Below are positions 49,025-60,843 of a DNA stretch of 64,000 nucleotides, piece by piece (the first letter of the stretch is position 1; every line of letters begins with the position of its first letter). Below the pieces are notes generated by a model that saw only the letters and a list, made by a program, of their open reading frames with translations, did not search any database and was not told the DNA's origin. Source of the DNA: Hermatobates lingyangjiaoensis. Lineage: Eukaryota; Arthropoda; Insecta; Hemiptera; Hermatobatidae. The position numbers and the translations under genes are program-made. The stretch lies in the NCBI GenBank assembly GCA_026182355.1, contig JAPFBL010000002.1, forward strand, positions 868,001 to 932,000, written 5' to 3'.

Positions 49025-49989
49025 ACCTCAGAATGAGTAAATACCACACAATTATGGATTGCAGAACTAATAATGTTAACTATGTTTTATTCATGGCACA
49101 GTATTTATTTTCTGGATCTATTTTTGAAGCGTATACCCTTTTTTCTATTTATACTGCACACGTTTTTTTTTACAGCAGGGCTAGGATATACCTTGAGGAA
49201 ATATCGACTATCACAATATCCACGGGTGTTTTGGGGTCCCTCGGGTCCATCATGAGTGCAACGGCATTTCCAAAATAGCAGAAAAAGACGCACGTTAAAT
49301 AGTTGTTTCAGATATATATGTAGAAATATCACAATAAACATAAGTTGCCCTACACCCAAGGATTACCCCTAAAGGTAGTAATTTTTTGTTTCATTATCTG
49401 TGTTTTGAAAGTGTTCCTACAATAAGACGGGTGGTCGCAAAGACAAGATTGCAAGAGATGACCAGCAAAGGCTGAATGTCTCTCAGTAAAGTATCCGTGT
49501 CTTCAGTAAATGGAAGACGCATAATAAATGAATATTTTTATTCTTATGTTTATTTATTATTATTAATACTATTAACCTATTGACTTAAATTGTCTTCATA
49601 TCACGCCTCCTTTTTTTTATCTTTCTATAAGTCTCCTTTCCCTTCCTCGATTAGTGGGAAAACACTGATTGGTCTATTAGACCTGTTTTGATTTAATCAT
49701 GTACCTGGGCATTTCGGTACATATACTATGATAAAGCAGAATAGGTTGATGTTTTTTAACGTGCAGCCCTTTCCCTACGTCACCAGAAACCAACCAGCTC
49801 CTTATGAATGAGAAAAATAAGGCAGTGCTCGTGAAGTGCCAAAGTGGAGGTTGTGGCTGCGGATTTCTATGATCTACGTTCACAAAAAGCTGTAAACTTA
49901 AACCTTGTAATATTTATAAGACTATTGTAAAATCATATATTACTCTGGTAAAAGAGATCATTAAGAACTATAGCTTAAAAATGAAAAAA

Positions 49990-50405
49990 AAAGAAGAATA
50001 ACAGTTAATAGGGATTTGACAAAAATAGGAAAGCATATTAATTAAGGTAAGAAGACAGATTACACAAAAAGGTATAAGGTGAAGGAAGGAGAAGTATCCA
50101 GACGTTAACCACATCGCAACCACTGAGGGGCCAGATAGAGCCTTAAGAAATACAGGCGCAAGCTGGAAGAAGCAGAAGGGAAGTTTGGGACTCAGCACCC
50201 GAACAAGTGCTTGACTGAGCGGACTTTCCACCCAAGAACGAGAATCCCAATGGAGCAACTAAAGCTGTTGTTGTGCCACCACAGTGAGAAAGGATTTTTT
50301 TAAAAAGACAGGTAATAGCCGCACGGGTGGAAAAGAACGGGCAATCCAAACTAAGTCGTGGCGAACGGACATACCACCCGCGCACCCCGACCAAATTACA
50401 CAACC
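49990..50405. promoter_or_regulatory. GC-rich island (candidate regulatory element)
   Basis: GC-richer, non-repetitive 400-bp stretch with two overlapping minus-strand open frames (49968-50258, 50143-50403) that show no domain. It could be regulatory or, less likely, a non-coding exon. Confidence 0.3.
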
Positions 50406-50585
50406 CTTATTAAACCCTTCCACGCGGAAGAGTTTAATGATGGTTGTTTAATAAGGATTAAAATATTCTTTCCTGAGTATTTTTCACAAAAATTGATTTG
50501 AACCAAGCTCTATAAGAGAAACACTTTAAAAAGACAGGTTCTAGCCATATAAAAATAATAAAGGCAGACTGACACCCAAGCCAGA

Positions 50586-50830
50586 TGGAGTTGCCATATT
50601 AATTGTCCAAGTGACACCATTGAATCTGAACTTTCAACCATGATTACATTGATCATCGTCAGGTAGAATTTCGCTTGTGGACGGATGCATCCGTCAATAT
50701 ATTGTGAACTACTAGTGGACTATATAAGCATCCGTTCACAAGCAAAATTACACCAGACAATGAGCAATTTAAACATGGTGGGAAGCTCGGATTCAATGAT
50801 GTCACTTGGACAATTAATATGGCAACTCCA
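50586..50830. repeat. Foldback repeat with about 100-bp arms
   Basis: TGGAGTTGCCATATTAATTG at 50586 is the complement of CAATTAATATGGCAACTCCA at 50811-50830, and similarity continues inward with mismatches to about 50685 and 50735. The core holds TCCGT and a TATATAAGCATCC segment. The GATCATCGTCAGGTAG stretch gives CTGACGATGATC on the other strand, again resembling the CTGA(n)GA box. Confidence 0.8.
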
Positions 50831-50947
50831 ACCGTAAGATCGGAAAAAGGCTAGCAAGATCGATGCCAACAGCTCAAAAATCGTGAGAAAAGAAACTGCT
50901 GCTAGTTTTAACAAAATATATATTTTGTGCAGATATATATATGTTTT

Positions 50948-51126
50948 GTATATATATATATATATATATGAAGTTTAAAGCACAATAGAAGAAGGAAAAC
51001 AATAGAGAAAAACGCTCTGAGGCCTTTCATGAATGTCCTCTGAGAGCAAAACTGAGAAGCTAACACAAAAGTAATGGAAAAGAAAGATAATAAATGGAAG
51101 GTTCCATTGTGGTTTAAACTTCATTG
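50948..51126. repeat. (TA)n run and PLE-like segment
   Basis: A short TA array (50948-50969) leads into ATGAAGTTTAAAGCACAATAG, whose complement recurs, diverged, as CCATTGTGGTTTAAACTTCAT (51105-51125). Inside, GCTCTGAGGCCTTTCATGAA resembles the GAAAGGCC segment of the foldback at 21198-21360. ACTTCATTGATTGCATCAC then leads to the next (TA)n array, as at 21107-21150. Confidence 0.6.
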
Positions 51127-51136
51127 ATTGCATCAC

Positions 51137-51139
<3 letters not shown>

Positions 51140-51187
<48 letters not shown>
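51140..51187. repeat. (TA)n microsatellite
   Basis: About 48 bp of TA. The Tigger-like element starts at its right end, using its last TA as target. Confidence 0.97.
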
Positions 51188-51190
<3 letters not shown>

Positions 51191-51717
51191 TGGATTCCGC
51201 GTAATTGGGACACTGCTTAATTGGGACAGCCGCTTATTTGGGACAAATCTCAAAGAACGGAAACCAAACTATGAACTACAATTGTAAATTTTTATGTTTA
51301 ATTGGGACAACATTCTGCTTAATTGGGACAGTAAATTTAAGATTTTAGTACAGTAGAGTCCTGTTTAACCGAGTATGTTTTAACTGAGTTCCGGTTTAAC
51401 CGAGCCGGTGCAGCGGCAAAACAAACACCACCCCCTTCTAAATCCCAGGAAAGCCAGAAAGGCGGCTTCTTTCTGAACACGATACCCGTGTTTTAAAACT
51501 CCACAGCTGCCTCTTGTTCATATTTGCTATCTTTTCCATCCGAGCCAGTGCAGCGGCAAAACAACCCCCCTCCCCCCTTCCAATGCTTAATGGCATTGTT
51601 CCTAAAACCAATCAAATGAATTTCCAAAAAAAAGTGAAATTCGTTTAATTGGGACAGCCGCTTAATTGGGACAAAACGCCTCGGTCCCGATGTGTCCCAA
51701 TTAACCGGAATCGACTG
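51188..51717. mobile_element. Tigger/pogo-like non-autonomous DNA transposon
   Basis: The left end CAGTGGATTCCGCGTAATTG matches the reverse complement of the right end, CAGTCGATTCCGGTTAATTG, and TA flanks both sides. Both subterminal regions repeat TTAATTGGGACA, typical of Tigger/pogo-type ends. No transposase is encoded. At 51351 a second, different terminus starts after a TA (CAGTAGAGTCCTGTTTAACC), so another Tigger-like element appears nested inside. Its other end is not clear. CCAGTGCAGCGGCAAAACAA and CCGGTGCAGCGGCAAAACAA form an internal direct repeat. Confidence 0.8.
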
Positions 51718-51752
51718 TATATATATTTATAAAAGTATCGACCGTGGAATAG

Positions 51753-52207
51753 AAACAAAACTAAAGTTTATCGGGACTCGGTCAGTTCTTCAGGTTCAAA
51801 TTAAACTCTCATTGCCAAAGTTTCGGTCTTTATTTAAAACCTTTTTCATAGGCCTACAAAAACAAAGGAAATATAAGAAATAATACAATCATTCAAAAAT
51901 CAAACATACATAAAAGTGCAATTAGTTACAATTAAGAAATTACAATAGAAATTTTGACTATAGGTTAGTGAGAAAACTTACAGAAGTATAAATTTTGAAA
52001 CAGAAAAACTAAGTATTACATTACAAATTATTTTACAAAGAAAAATAGTTTGTGGATTTTAACAACAACTGTAGTCTGAATTAACACGTGACACTGAACT
52101 TAAATAACCAAACAAGGTAACCAAATTTCACCAGACAACCAAAAAGACACTAACACAATTTTTCATCTATCAACAATGTTTAACTTAACACACCCGAATA
52201 AATAGAA
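51753..52207. repeat. Left inverted terminal repeat of the PLE relic
   Basis: About 455 bp that are the reverse complement of 52899-53347 with scattered mismatches, from AAACAAAACTAAAGTTTATC at the outer end to AACACACCCGAATAAATAG at the inner end. On the minus strand at 51820-51852 it carries GGTTTTAAATAAAGACCGAAAC, a GGT/ACC stem before GAAAC preceded by a degenerate ATGA box, as in PLE terminal repeats. Confidence 0.9.
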
Positions 52208-52260
52208 TACTGAAATTACTATTCTTCCCATCCTATGAATCAGAAATTAAGTTGCGTTAA

Positions 52261-52935
52261 GAATATGGAGAAAAAGTTGTAAAAGTAAGTTCATCATGCT
52301 ACCTAAATAAAAATAAGAAAAGGGTAAAAGAGATACTACAGAAAAATAATTATCCAGAAAATTTGATTGAACGTTTTTGGTCAAAATATTTAAGACAACA
52401 ACAAGAGCCAGAAAATGATACAAATACTAACTTAGAAGTTCAAGATAGAAAATTTTTTAAATTTCTTTATTTTGAAGGATTGTCGCAACCAATTAAAAAA
52501 GTCTTCAAAAGACACTTACCTCAAGTTAATTTAGCATTTTATAGCAAAAGAAAAGTGAAATCGTTATTTTCAAATATAAAAGAGAAGATTTCGAAGGAAT
52601 TACAGAGTAATATTATATATACAATAAAGTTCAAAGACTGTAACAAAGTTTGTTATGGAGAAACCAGTCGTTTTTTAAAGGAAAGGACTTACCAGCACAG
52701 TTATTCTATAAGAAAAAAGAAAATTAATGCCACTGCATTAGCAGCACACAGTATTAATGAAGGCCATAATTTTGATTTTGATGAAATGAAAATAATAGCC
52801 AAAAATGGATGAACAGAGAAGGAAACCTCTGGAAATGTTATTTATTAGAAAAGACCAGCCATCCATTAATTATAGAAGTGACATTTCAAATTTAAATAGT
52901 ATTTATTTGGGTGTGTTACGTTAAACATTGTTGAT
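52261..52935 (+). pseudogene. Penelope-like element: GIY-YIG endonuclease end of the polyprotein (relic)
   Basis: A frame open from 52261 (a stop lies just before, at 52258) to 52812 encodes the C-terminal part of a Penelope-like retroelement protein. VCYGETSRFLKERTYQH (about 52648-52700) is the core of the GIY-YIG type endonuclease that follows the reverse transcriptase in Penelope elements, and ALAAHSINEGHNFDF (52735-52780) contains its A-x-H...G-H-x-F-D-F segment. One base change of frame near 52800 breaks it. In the next frame DQPSINYRSDISNLNSIYL (about 52851-52908) gives the usual C-terminal end before a stop at about 52921-52923, inside the right repeat. GIY-YIG enzymes nick target DNA to prime reverse transcription. 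The reverse transcriptase itself is missing, so the copy is 5'-truncated. Confidence 0.85.
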
Positions 52936-53347
52936 AGATGAAAAATTGTGTTAGTGTCTTTTTAGTTGTCTGGTGAAATTTGGTTACCTTGCTTGGTTAT
53001 TTCAGTTCAGTGTCACGTGTTAATTCAGACTACAATTGTTAAAATCCACATACTATTTTTTTTTTTAAAATAATTTGTAATGTAATACTTAGTTTTTCTG
53101 TTTCAAAATTTATACTTCTGTAAGTTTTCTCACTAACCTATAGTCAAAATTTCTATTGTAATTTCTTAATTGTAACTAATTGCACTTTTATGTATGTTTG
53201 ATTTTTGAATGATTGTATTATTTCTTATATTTCCTTTGTTTTTGTAGGCCTATGAAAAAGGTTTTAAATAAAGACCGAAACTTTGCCAATGAGAGTTTAA
53301 TTTGAACCTGAAGAACTGACCGAGTCCCGATAACTTCAGTTTTGTTT
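52899..53347. repeat. Right inverted terminal repeat of the PLE relic
   Basis: Reverse complement of 51753-52207, ending in ACTTCAGTTTTGTTT and directly followed by (TA)n at 53349. The hammerhead-like segment lies at 53249-53281 (CCTATGAAAAAGGTTTTAAA, TAAAGACCGAAAC). The end of the protein frame overlaps the start of this repeat. Confidence 0.9.
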
Positions 53348-53348
53348 A

Positions 53349-53398
53349 TTATATATATATATATATATATAATATACTATATATATAATATAAATCAC
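53349..53398. repeat. (TA)n microsatellite, interrupted
   Basis: Two TA runs directly after the outer edge of the PLE inverted repeat. Confidence 0.9.
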
Positions 53399-54149
53399 AA
53401 GGAAGCCACAAAGTAATGTTTAAATATGGTGCTAAGGTCTTTAAACCCATTTAGAAATTTATTTTGTATTTTTTAATCACTGTGATGGGTACATATTCAA
53501 TATCGATAAGTTTGTTCTTCTTTAAATAAAATTATAACAAACCTACGTTTCAATTGAATTTCAAACCTTCATTAACCCATATAATACAGGAAAGATAGTA
53601 CTAATACATGAACAAGTGGATATAGATACAGAATAACTGATTATAAAAAATAGTTCATCAGTGTGGCCATTTTTTTTTAAAAAAAAACACTCGACTTTTC
53701 TTGAAGGAAACATAATATCAAACTCGTTTATGATAAATGAATTTTGTTTTTTTTTTATGTGGTTGTCGTACAGACTTAGTATCAAACTCATAGTTAATCA
53801 ATACTGTTTTCATTTGTTTTAATGTGGGTTTATCTATTTTATCAGTCATAACGAACTTGACAACATTGATCTAAAACAATCCGACATATTATTATTATTT
53901 TTTTACAAAACCACACCGCCTACTTAGGGTATTAACGCTATCACATATTATGCTGAGTATTTTCTACAATTAGAAATGTAAATTACAAAGTATCAATCCA
54001 TATAGCTCTTAGGTATGAAAACAGTTATCTATAATATATAAACAAGCGTACATAAATAAATATAAAATAAGGAAATATGTCTCTAATATACATACAACAC
54101 AACAAAATAATATAAGTTATCCATAAGTAAGAGAGAACGTATGAAAGAG

Positions 54150-54670
54150 AAAGATAAGAACAATGAAACCGTCTTCTTTCAATATCAAACTTACTTTCAA
54201 TATTGAAGAGAGTAACTACCCTTCCGCTATTGTCACCACCGGTGTCTAACCCCACTGCCATCGGCCCATTGCTTGCTTTTCCTGTATCAATTATGGCAGT
54301 CTTCAATGATACGTTCTACCGTCTACAGAACTCTCCATCTTTGTTCATTGGACAGTTTGTTCATTCTACTCAGGATATTATACAACCATATGTGAGACGA
54401 ATATGGACTATGCAGTCAGTTTATGCCCGTACTGTCGTCTTTGGTTGATACCGGAACGAGTTCTTTCCCGATCTTTTGAATATTTCTGTTCAGTTCATCT
54501 CTGCTCCTCTCAATATTCCATTTTTACAGTTTTGATTTGTTCATTGCTCTTTTGATATCATCAGTGTACACAGGGGTTTCGTTTCCGAACTAACTTTGTT
54601 TACTGTCTACAATTCACTTCCATGCCAACGTGATTGAGTATCCAGACAAACGTTTAATCTTCCTAAGCTT
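54150..54670 (-). pseudogene. LINE RNase H and zinc-knuckle relic
   Basis: On the minus strand FVWILNHVGMEVN (54613-54651) matches the F-V-W-I-P-S-H-V-G-I-x-x-N segment of the LINE RNase H domain. Downstream, in shifting frames, NCPMNKDGEFC (near 54330-54360) and VERIIEDCH (near 54295-54320) correspond to the C-P-x-C...V-E-H-I-L-x-x-C knuckle, and GDNSGRVVTLF (54195-54230) to the tail. Two plus-strand frames over the same DNA are shadows. Stops and shifts show it is dead. It is probably a different LINE family from those at 17-38 kb. Confidence 0.65.
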
Positions 54671-55289
54671 TCAAATATTCTGATTATGGGAGGGTTCTTT
54701 TAATATCTGTAATAAAGAGCTGTCAGAACTGACATGGAATTAAAAAGAAGCAGGTACTTAAGGCCTGGCTTATTATAATTATATTATTATTAATGTCAGT
54801 CCCAAGATGAGAAAGCGTTATCTCTTAATGTCAGAACACAGTCAGCGATGTTATATAAAATAGAGATTTGGGAGAAAGCTGTTATCAAGAAAGACCGTCG
54901 GAAAAGTACTAGAGTAAAAAAGAGAGTAGCTTTAAGAGTAAACTCCGGTTAAAACACTGTATTAGAACCAGCACGTATGATTCTAGTCGATCTCCTTGCG
55001 AGATAATGGAAGGCAATTTACATAAGAGAGGAAGAAGTTGGCAGAGAATTAGCTCATATACAAGAAGGTAGGCGAACCCTCGACATGCGACAGATAAGTG
55101 GGCACACCAGACTAGAGGTGTAGTACCACTGTTATACGAGATGTCCAATTGTTGCTTGAGGTGGGATATTTCCTTATGATATTTCTCACTAGACATAGGT
55201 ACTTCAGCACCTAGCTATACTGGGCAGGAAATCAACTGACATTGTAGTGCCTGTAATCAGATAATATTCACCTCACACATGAAAAAATT

Positions 55290-55412
55290 TAGGGCCACAG
55301 TGAGATTTGAACCATGCATCTACCAGCCCACAGACGACTGGTTTATCCCTCCAAATTAAATACAGGTAAGTGGTTTATAAGCACCAAAGCCACTGGGCTA
55401 CCCTGGTCCGAA
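55290..55412 (-). mobile_element. tRNA-like SINE fragment
   Basis: The minus strand begins GGACCAGGGTAGCCCAGTGG (A-box-like) and has GGTTCAAATCTCAC (B-box-like, 55299-55313) further on, then GTGGCCC. The two boxes are further apart than in a tRNA, because ATAAACCACTTACCTG is followed by a similar ATAAACCAGTCGTCTG, an internal duplication. It is too altered to be a functional tRNA gene. Confidence 0.55.
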
Positions 55413-57459
55413 TTAATAAGCTACTTCATGTAATTACTAGATGTTGATTGTTTTCTTCTCTGTGTAGTAAAGCCATAAACAAGATTTTAAAATCATATCG
55501 AAAGTCGTTAATGTGACTTTCCACACCAGTAAAAGCAGATCGTGCATGCCTCCAGTATATTTTAAAAATCACAAAATATCCAAGAGAAAATTGAACAAGA
55601 CTCTTAAACATTAGCTACTAGCAAAGCATCCATACACAGATGAGTATTTGTTAATAGTAAACACAACCGGACAAACATAAATTATATTAATTATGTAATA
55701 CACAATAACTCAGTTATTTACTAACTGGTTTGGGGTTGAAGTACGAATGAATCCATTACTAAAAAATAAATGAATCTAAAAAGAAAACACTACAGTAAAA
55801 TTGCTGATAGTCAATCAGATCTTAGTCCTAATATAGTTCACCACTACTCCGCATCACATGGGAGCAGCACTATCCAGACACTAAACGACTTTACAGTTAC
55901 CTAAACAATAACATTTGCATTTGATAAAACAAAAATTAAAAAATATATATCTTAAGAAAATGTTTTGAACATTTTACTAGTGAGAACTGTATAAAATTGT
56001 ATACTATATAACAAATCCAATTTTATTATTTCATCTGATAGTTTTTGTAGCATTAAACTGTTCAAAAAAACTCCAAACTTCCACTAAAAGAGGTATTTAG
56101 TTTACAAATATCTCTAAAATCACTTCAAATTTCATATGTTCATCTCATTTTAAACATGCAATAATTCCTAATGTATTTAAATTATTAGTGTAATATATTG
56201 TTAATATTTTATTTAGTTATAATTCAAGAATATTTATTTTTTCTAAATAATCATATTCTATCATTTTAAAACCCATAAGGAAACATTAATATGAATATTA
56301 TTTTTTGTTACTTAGTATTATGCGACTATTAGTTTATGTAACGTTAAACATTATTCTGTATAATTAAAATTAAATCCAGAAACATCCAACTCATTCAAGT
56401 AACTCTACTTACACAACCATAAGTCTTTTTTCAATTATGAGCCTTCTGTGTAGTGAAAAGCAACATCAAAAGTTATATCTCTATTTTCATTAAGAAAGCT
56501 CAGAATAATTACTACTCTGCAGATGCCCTACTCAACAGACAACAGATATTCATGCTTCCATTAAGAGTCTATAACATAAATGTTATATAATACCATAGTA
56601 TTACTGATTATATAATCTGCTATTTTGTAATTATTTTGACAGTAACTTTATATATATTAAAGAAACACCAATTGTTATTTTATAAATTTATATTTCACAA
56701 AAAGACAGGCAATGGCATTTTAACGAGATTTATATAAATATTTTATAGTATATATTAAAAAACATTATTGTATAAGTAATTTATGAAATATTTTTAATAG
56801 ATTAAATTATTTGTAAAACAATACCTTCATCATCAGAAAATCCCTCGCATATTGTGAAGAAAATATTGTTTCTAATGTTTTACTAACCTAGGGTGAGTTT
56901 CCAAAATGACGTATAACAACTGAATAGCAAACAGATATAGATATTTTGGCACTTTAATGATTTGAGTAATATTCAGGTCCGCAATCGGTGACCTCAAGAC
57001 CACTGCTTCAAAAAGAATATCTCTACTAGTAGTTTTGACCTCTTACTCTTCATTTGATATACTCATACATTACAACTCGGGTCACACCCTTGCAAAGTGC
57101 ACGATTTATGGAATAATAAATAAAAAAAATATATAAACACCCTTAGTAATATGGGCTGCTTACACACCTCTTTGGAAACATATACATAGTGCTTTTGTTA
57201 TTTAAGAAGTGGTTATACAATGACCATTATACATTTTCAATTCCTATTGAACAATTAGAATAGCTTTTGGGAGTTTATTAGTAAATAGTACATTACAATA
57301 AATGATAAATAAATAATTGAGCTTGGTTTTGAAACATAGCAAGATATTAGTTCTTTAATATCATAGCTATAAAACTGAATGAGTAAAAAAATTCTAAATG
57401 AAAATAAAATATATCAATAAACAATTATAATACTATGAAATATTAAACATAACATTACC
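55413..57459. other. AT-rich intergenic DNA
   Basis: No gene, repeat with a clear boundary or exon signal can be supported here. Confidence 0.5.
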
Positions 57460-58080
57460 TGCTTTAGTAAATTGGGTTGAGTGGCCCAGCTAAAATCATA
57501 ACTGTATCTAACCATCACTGCAGTTGCGTTAGACTTTAACTCTGGTAGGTGAGAACTGGAGGGGAGGAAACTAAAGCAGTTGACAATTATGAATTATAAG
57601 TGCTTCATTGAAGCTGGTGTGGCCAAACACCTGAGGGGTTAAAAGAGAGTATGTTTGACTAAGATCATTACCACGAACAAGACAAACGGAAGAGAATTTT
57701 CTTACTCAAGTCGTTATTATCTGCTTTCCCGGAGCAGGTCTCATATACGAGAAAAATGAGTATCAGTTTTCAAAAAATGTGTCCCTTAATTCATTTCTTT
57801 TTCTACTGATAGAGGCTGATGTATACAGCTAACTCCTATTATTTGCCAGTGACACAGCAATAAGACAGTTGTTTGTTTCTCACATAGAGTCTGTTGAAGA
57901 CAGGGGATTCTTCCCGTCCTGAATCAAAAGTAGCGCTCACCATGAGTCCAAACCCACTCTGCGAGCATTCATAAGTGCATTAGGTCAAGACTTGTCCATG
58001 AGGGCATCAGGATGATACCAGGGCTCATGGATCGTCGCCTGATTCTGTTAAACTACCTGTAAAGGTAGGGAATAAATTGA
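57460..58080. other. Moderately GC-rich unrecognised region
   Basis: Higher GC than its flanks and uneven in composition. It contains GTGGCCAAACACCTGAGGGG and ATCAGGATGATACCAGGGCT. It may include old interspersed repeats or regulatory DNA. No open frame or boundary was found. Confidence 0.25.
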
Positions 58081-60468
58081 CTCAGAATAATTTAATTGAT
58101 GCAAATAAATACAATTATTACTCACAAAAGGCTTAATATATTTTTAATAAAACAGACATTAATCTGCCTTACCTCTTTCACCTTACCATATACAAGATAG
58201 ATCACGCATGTATATTTAATTGTATATCATAAACCAATAAAAACAATGTCTTTATTAGGATAAAATGAGGATAAAAATATCTTATTCAGATAAAAATATT
58301 CTTTTATATACACGTATCACATTCAAAATAACCAAATGATTTACAATACTTAAAAAAACATTTACCTAAAAAATTAACAAAATGATAAATTATTTGTATT
58401 GGAAGAAAACGTATTAGAAAGAAATATCTATACATTTTGCTATAAAATCAAGAAAAATTGAAAATATAAATTTTGAAAATGAACATTTTATTTGTTATTG
58501 ATTATATACCTTAAAAATTATTTATACTATTATGATGCTGAGAAGTATAAATTCAGTATTATAATGTAAATAATGATAAAAGAAGTATATTAATTTTGTA
58601 TTGAAATTAATTTGTTTTCATAGAGAGCATTTTTTTTAAGTATTCTAAGAAATGGAATGACAGAAAGTAAATATTTTAAGGCACAGCCACAGCTGGGATG
58701 ATTGCTGAAAAGCACTTTCTCTTTTCCTAGAGCAGATCTATAAACCACAAGTCATCTAATAGCGGTTCGACCTGAAAACATAACAACAATTGTAGTTTCC
58801 TACAATCTTTCATTTATTTTGAAAAACATATTAACATAAAGAGATATATTTTCACAATCATTAATAAAACATGTCTTAAGTTATCAAAGATAACATTTTT
58901 CGTCCACAATGATTCTTCTTTTGTGTACAGCAGTTTTAAAGTCTACATCCTTCGCAATATTCTTTTTTTTTTTATCTTAATACATATGTCATAATATAAA
59001 TCTTCTAAAATATAATATCATCTATGTAAATGTTCTTTTGAGCTAATTGTTTTTTCGAAGCTAATGATCTGATACATTGAAAATGGTTTAATTCGTAGAT
59101 GAAGGGAGCACTGAAAAAGATTAAATTACCCAGTAATTAAATTAAGAAAATCTAATGCTGTAAATACAAAAATAACAAATAACCAATCGAATAAAAGGCA
59201 AAAATGTATTTATAAATTGACCTTCATTTGTGTAGACCTTAATGTTTTTATTTGCACATATGTTACATGTTTATACTTATTTAAAAAAGACTGACACTTT
59301 CAATTGTTTTTAGGTTACTAAATGTTAGATTTATAAACAATTTTATCAATCTATACTACTGATAGCATGTAGCATAATATAGTATGCTACAATACCAAAA
59401 CATAGTTGTTGGTAGAATTGCCAATAACTTAAAATTGTTTGATAGTATGACAAACGAAACCAAAGATATTTTACCAACCAATATCCAAATTAAACGCAAT
59501 TTGTTTAGATGAATGTAATACTAAGTTAAAGATAACTTTGAACAATCAATAAATAATAATTACAAATTATTAAAACTTCTAAAAATGTTATTAAAATAAT
59601 CTCTTGTGCTTATTAAGTATGTATTTATTAATATTTATTATGTATAATGTATTACGTTTATTAATATGATCAATACATTATGTTAATAAAAAATATAGTT
59701 CCTGTTCCTGACAACATTAAATGTTAATAAATACTTCCTGTGGAACACGCACATTATATATGCATATAAAACATGTTTGATACATTAAAAATTATAATAT
59801 GTCCCTTTGAATACATGTAATCCAACTAAGAATGCGTTTATTATATTATTTACACTAACGCGTGGTCTTTCAATGAATATTATATGATATATATGCCTTT
59901 AGTGATGTCTCTAAAATCTAAGATAAAATATTCTTTACTAGTATTAATTAACTTAGTATTAATTAATTAACTAGTATTAATTAATTAAAATTAATTTTAA
60001 TTACTAGCTGAACATAATATTCATATATTTACATAGAATGCTTATTAAAATCTACATAAAAGATACTATAATATATATCCCTATGTATTGATTTTTTTTT
60101 GTTATAGTTAAAAATGTAATTTTTTCAAGTTAAACTAATCTAATCTAGTTGACTTGAAACTATCTGATCATTACAGCCATTTAAATATTGAAAATTTTCA
60201 TTCATATAATAATTCAAAATTTGCATTATTTACTCTAACAATCTTCTCATATTCATTTGAAATATACAAACAACTATGGTATTTCAGTACAAAGATCATT
60301 CTTTTCTAATACTAATAATCCATTTATCGATTTAAAAGTGTAAATCATGAACTCATAATCACCTTAAAATCGAAATATAGTCATAGTAATTTCAAATATA
60401 TTCATATAGTTAGTACATTTTACAGAAGTGTTGAATGAAGCGTCTTTGTTCGCATGGTGATGATGGAG
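58081..60468. other. AT-rich DNA, possibly including the PAQR gene's 3' untranslated region
   Basis: No coding exon can be shown. Minus-strand AATAAA signals occur near 59836 and 59656, either of which could end the PAQR transcript. A minus-strand CAG at 58780 followed by a 14-codon open run was considered as an exon and rejected. Confidence 0.3.
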
Positions 60469-60504
60469 TATTCGACCGGTTTCACATGTTGTCCATCTTC
60501 AAAT
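60469..60504 (-). ncRNA. PLE terminal-repeat motif (GTGAAACCGGTCGAAT)
   Basis: On the minus strand TTGAAGATGGACAACATGTG is followed by AAACCGGTCGAATAC, close in order and spacing to the other CTGA(n)GA...GAAAC motifs. It lies in the putative 3' region of the PAQR gene. Confidence 0.4.
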
Positions 60505-60703
60505 GGAACGCTAACATTCGAAACAGGCTTAAAGACTAACTCCAGCATACTACCAAATAAAACGATCATTCACATTCCAATGTAAATTACAATTCTGGGT
60601 ATAATATAAATAATGACGAACAGCATAGAATTAAATATCTATGGAGAAATAAAATGAAATAAAAAAAAAGTCATTAAAATTCATAAAAAAAATGTTTACT
60701 TTA

Positions 60704-60843
60704 CTAGTTTGGAGTATCATATGCACAACCGTGGTTCATCCTGTATTCTATGTATTTAATGCCAGTATTGTGCCAATAGTAAAGAGCCAATACTACAAAA
60801 AGGTGCCAAAACTGATGTGAGGAACCAATGAAATCTACGTGGC
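60704..60843 (-). CDS. PAQR3: PAQR-family receptor (PAQR3-like), last coding exon
   Basis: After a TTTGTAG acceptor, the minus strand encodes a glycine codon completed from the previous exon, then 45 residues ending in a TAG stop (60704-60706). HVDFIGSSHQFWHLFVVLAL is the seventh transmembrane segment of a progestin/adipoQ receptor. The pair of histidines in H-Q-F-W-H, four residues apart, corresponds to the two TM7 zinc ligands of the family. The tail YYWHNTGIKYIEYRMNHGCA matches the long PAQR3-type C-terminus rather than the adiponectin receptors. PAQR3 in vertebrates is a Golgi seven-pass protein that tethers Raf1 and damps MAP-kinase signalling. Applying that role here is inference. It splices in frame to the exon at 62162-62252. 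Confidence 0.85.

Noticed and set aside
54203..54448. 81-residue plus-strand open frame
   Set aside because: It overlaps the minus-strand LINE RNase H relic and has no domain of its own.
58690..58780. Possible extra minus-strand exon encoding VEPLLDDLWFIDLL then stop
   Set aside because: It has a CAG acceptor, but the PAQR gene already has a well-fitting last exon with a stop at 60704, and the 14 residues match nothing I know.
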